NCBI GenBank assembly: GCA_964482025.1
Contig: CAYZVN010000036.1
Coordinates: 1-31,107 of the forward strand
Direction: 5' to 3'
Origin: UBA5868 sp964482025
Lineage (GTDB): Bacteria; Pseudomonadota; Gammaproteobacteria; Pseudomonadales; Cellvibrionaceae
DNA: 31,107 bases
Each line of letters opens with the position of its first letter. Position 1 is the first letter of the stretch. The position numbers and the translations under genes were made by a program. The notes beneath the pieces were generated by a model, which was given only the letters and a program-made list of their open reading frames with translations, searched no databases and was not told the DNA's origin. Shown here one piece after another: positions 29,612 through 31,107 of the stretch.

Positions 29612-31107
29612 AGAGCCGTTTATGGTTAGCCCTGCGCTTGCCGGATCTTCCACTGGTAAGTTTTCCTGTACATCCTGAGGAGCAGGCCGTTTGTGTATTG
29701 GAAAAACAACGGGTGATCTACGCAAATACACCCGCGCTTGACGCGGGTGTGGATATAGGTATGGATGCTACAACGGCACACCTTTTATCCGACTGCATTA
29801 CTTATCAAAGAGATATTCAGCGGGAACAGGAATATCTGGACCAACTGGCAGCGCATCTCTATGCATTTACACCCTATGTGCATATTCGACGATCAACCAT
29901 TGTTCCGGATTCAGGACTATTATTGGAAATTTCCCGCTGCTTAAATCTCTTCGGCGGACTTAAAAACCTGCGCGTAAGAATTGCTTCTTCAATGACAGAC
30001 ACACCCACGCTCTATGGTTTGGCTCACACAGAAGAAGGCGCTTGGCTGCTCAGCTATGACAATAGCCCTATATCCGGCGATGAAAATCCAGCAGATTTTA
30101 TAGCCCGCTTAAACCATATGCCAATTGATAAACTTTTCGAATGGCCGGATGCGGTAGAGACGCTAAAGAGGACCGGCTTTAACACCCTTACAGATATTTC
30201 CCGACAAATCGAAACGCAGTCCATAAGCGGCATCAAAAAACGTTTAGGTCATGATTTTGCTGAATTTATCGTTCGTCTTTTTGGTATTGAGAAGAACTTC
30301 CAGCAGACCGCCCTGTTTGAAAAGCCAGTTCAAACCTACCAACCCAAAGAGTTCTTCTTTGACACCGTACAATTTGATTATCCCATTACGCAAATCGAGC
30401 AATTGCATATCCCACTAGAAAAAATGCTGCAGCAACTCGCCGACTTTCTGCGCAAACGTAAACTGGCCTGCCAGAAAGTGGAATGGCGAATGTTTGATAT
30501 TTACCAAAACTCGCATCACCTCAGTGTTCACTGCGCCGCTCCACAAAACACCTGGAAGCTATTGTATGACCTTACCCTTATTCAACTTGAAAGCCAGACA
30601 CTTCCTTTTGCTGTGGATGCAATAGAGCTGACTTGTCATCACCTGCAAAAGTCGCAGGAAGTAAATCAGACTCTGAATTTCAGCGGCAAGCAAAACAAAA
30701 ACAGGGGCAGCCATGACTTGGCTCTTCTTGAAAGCAAGCTAAAAGCCCGTTTGGGCGAGCAGGCTATTTTCAAGATCAGCTACAAAGATAGCCATATACC
30801 TGAGCAAACCTATGCAAAGCTCTCTGCCTTCGCTCACACCAATCAACAACTTCCACCAGCACACTCAAACACCGCCCGTCCCACCTGGCTATTTGAAACG
30901 CCCTTTCCTGTAAAACGCCAACAAAACCTATTCTGGCGCGGCGCACTGGAGCTTCTGGCAGGACCAGAGAGAATCGAGAGTCAATGGTGGTCAAACGCAA
31001 AAGCGCGGGATTATTACATTGCCCGCAGAGACGATGGGTTGAGAATATGGGTATATCAGGATCTATCGAGTGGCGACTGGTTTGTGCAGGGGGTTTTTGC
31101 GGGGTAA
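29608..31107 (+). CDS. imuB: ImuB, Y-family-like mutasome hub protein
   Basis: A 499-residue protein related to Y-family polymerases but lacking their catalytic acids: the N-terminal DxD position reads LRLPDLPLVSF and the SIDE-type motif reads LLLEISRCLNLFGG (about 104-117). A helix-hairpin-helix stretch (about 208-226) and little-finger region follow, then a C-terminal part (LESKLKARLGEQAIFKI... onward). At 354-358, where relatives carry the beta-clamp motif QLxLF, this protein has QTLNF. The TAA stop is the final codon of the window, so the gene is complete. ImuB bridges ImuA, DnaE2 and the sliding clamp. Confidence 0.92.
   Translation: MKSRLWLALRLPDLPLVSFPVHPEEQAVCVLEKQRVIYANTPALDAGVDIGMDATTAHLLSDCITYQRDIQREQEYLDQLAAHLYAFTPYVHIRRSTIVPDSGLLLEISRCLNLFGGLKNLRVRIASSMTDTPTLYGLAHTEEGAWLLSYDNSPISGDENPADFIARLNHMPIDKLFEWPDAVETLKRTGFNTLTDISRQIETQSISGIKKRLGHDFAEFIVRLFGIEKNFQQTALFEKPVQTYQPKEFFFDTVQFDYPITQIEQLHIPLEKMLQQLADFLRKRKLACQKVEWRMFDIYQNSHHLSVHCAAPQNTWKLLYDLTLIQLESQTLPFAVDAIELTCHHLQKSQEVNQTLNFSGKQNKNRGSHDLALLESKLKARLGEQAIFKISYKDSHIPEQTYAKLSAFAHTNQQLPPAHSNTARPTWLFETPFPVKRQQNLFWRGALELLAGPERIESQWWSNAKARDYYIARRDDGLRIWVYQDLSSGDWFVQGVFAG

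Noticed and set aside
1..31107. CRISPR array, tRNA genes, insertion sequences or prophage
   Set aside because: The only short repeats are two- or three-copy tandems without spacers of CRISPR type; no cloverleaf, transposase or phage protein was recognised.

Overview
The window is about 31 kb of chromosome from a gammaproteobacterium. The evidence is the zapB-like/zapA/6S RNA/fau order, the divergent ilvA / rpiA-serA block, hisI-hisE-tatABC, a YbiT-type ABC-F gene and an imuA-imuB-dnaE2 mutagenesis module with E. coli-type LexA boxes. I infer a Pseudomonas/Cellvibrionales-like lineage from synteny and protein flavour; the sequence does not name a genus. No tRNA, rRNA operon, CRISPR array, insertion sequence or prophage was seen.

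Layout. 1-1.7 kb: a strong sigma70-type promoter drives a ZapB-like coiled-coil protein and ZapA, followed by 6S RNA and fau; a 48-aa membrane peptide with its own terminator lies on the minus strand. 2.0-6.1 kb: ilvA (minus) diverges from rpiA, serA and a 4HBT thioesterase (plus). 6.1-8.5 kb, minus strand: an alpha/beta hydrolase, then two uncharacterised exported or membrane proteins, the upstream one preceded by a clear class-I cyclic-di-GMP (GEMM) riboswitch. 8.7-10.8 kb: a GNAT acetyltransferase, a DUF202 membrane protein and a DUF3014 protein ending at a strong terminator. 10.8-14.2 kb: two ferritin-like proteins in one operon, a terminator, then DUF2243 and caa3-type CtaG membrane proteins. 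14.4-18.4 kb: an unknown 111-aa protein, an exported TlpA-like thioredoxin behind three 14-bp tandem repeats, a DUF2750 protein, and a CheC-like protein coupled to a PAS-GGDEF diguanylate cyclase. 18.4-25.4 kb: a methyl-accepting chemotaxis protein, hisI, hisE, tatABC, a YbiT-like ABC-F ATPase and proline iminopeptidase. 25.5-31.1 kb: dnaE2, then imuA-imuB, each unit with its own LexA box; imuB ends on the last base of the window.

How the parts relate. Two items concern cyclic di-GMP: a diguanylate cyclase that keeps both its active site and its inhibitory site, and a riboswitch that should sense the product in front of unknown exported proteins. The ferritin-like pair sits beside the DUF2243/CtaG genes, suggesting a metal or stress function. 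At the right end is an SOS mutasome in a split order (dnaE2 first).

Most notable observations: the dnaE2 LexA box is the centre of a 44-bp inverted repeat with 19-bp perfect arms that ends two bases before the start codon; the GEMM-controlled pair of unknown genes; the 48-aa membrane peptide; and the tandem repeats upstream of the ferritin-like operon and the thioredoxin gene.
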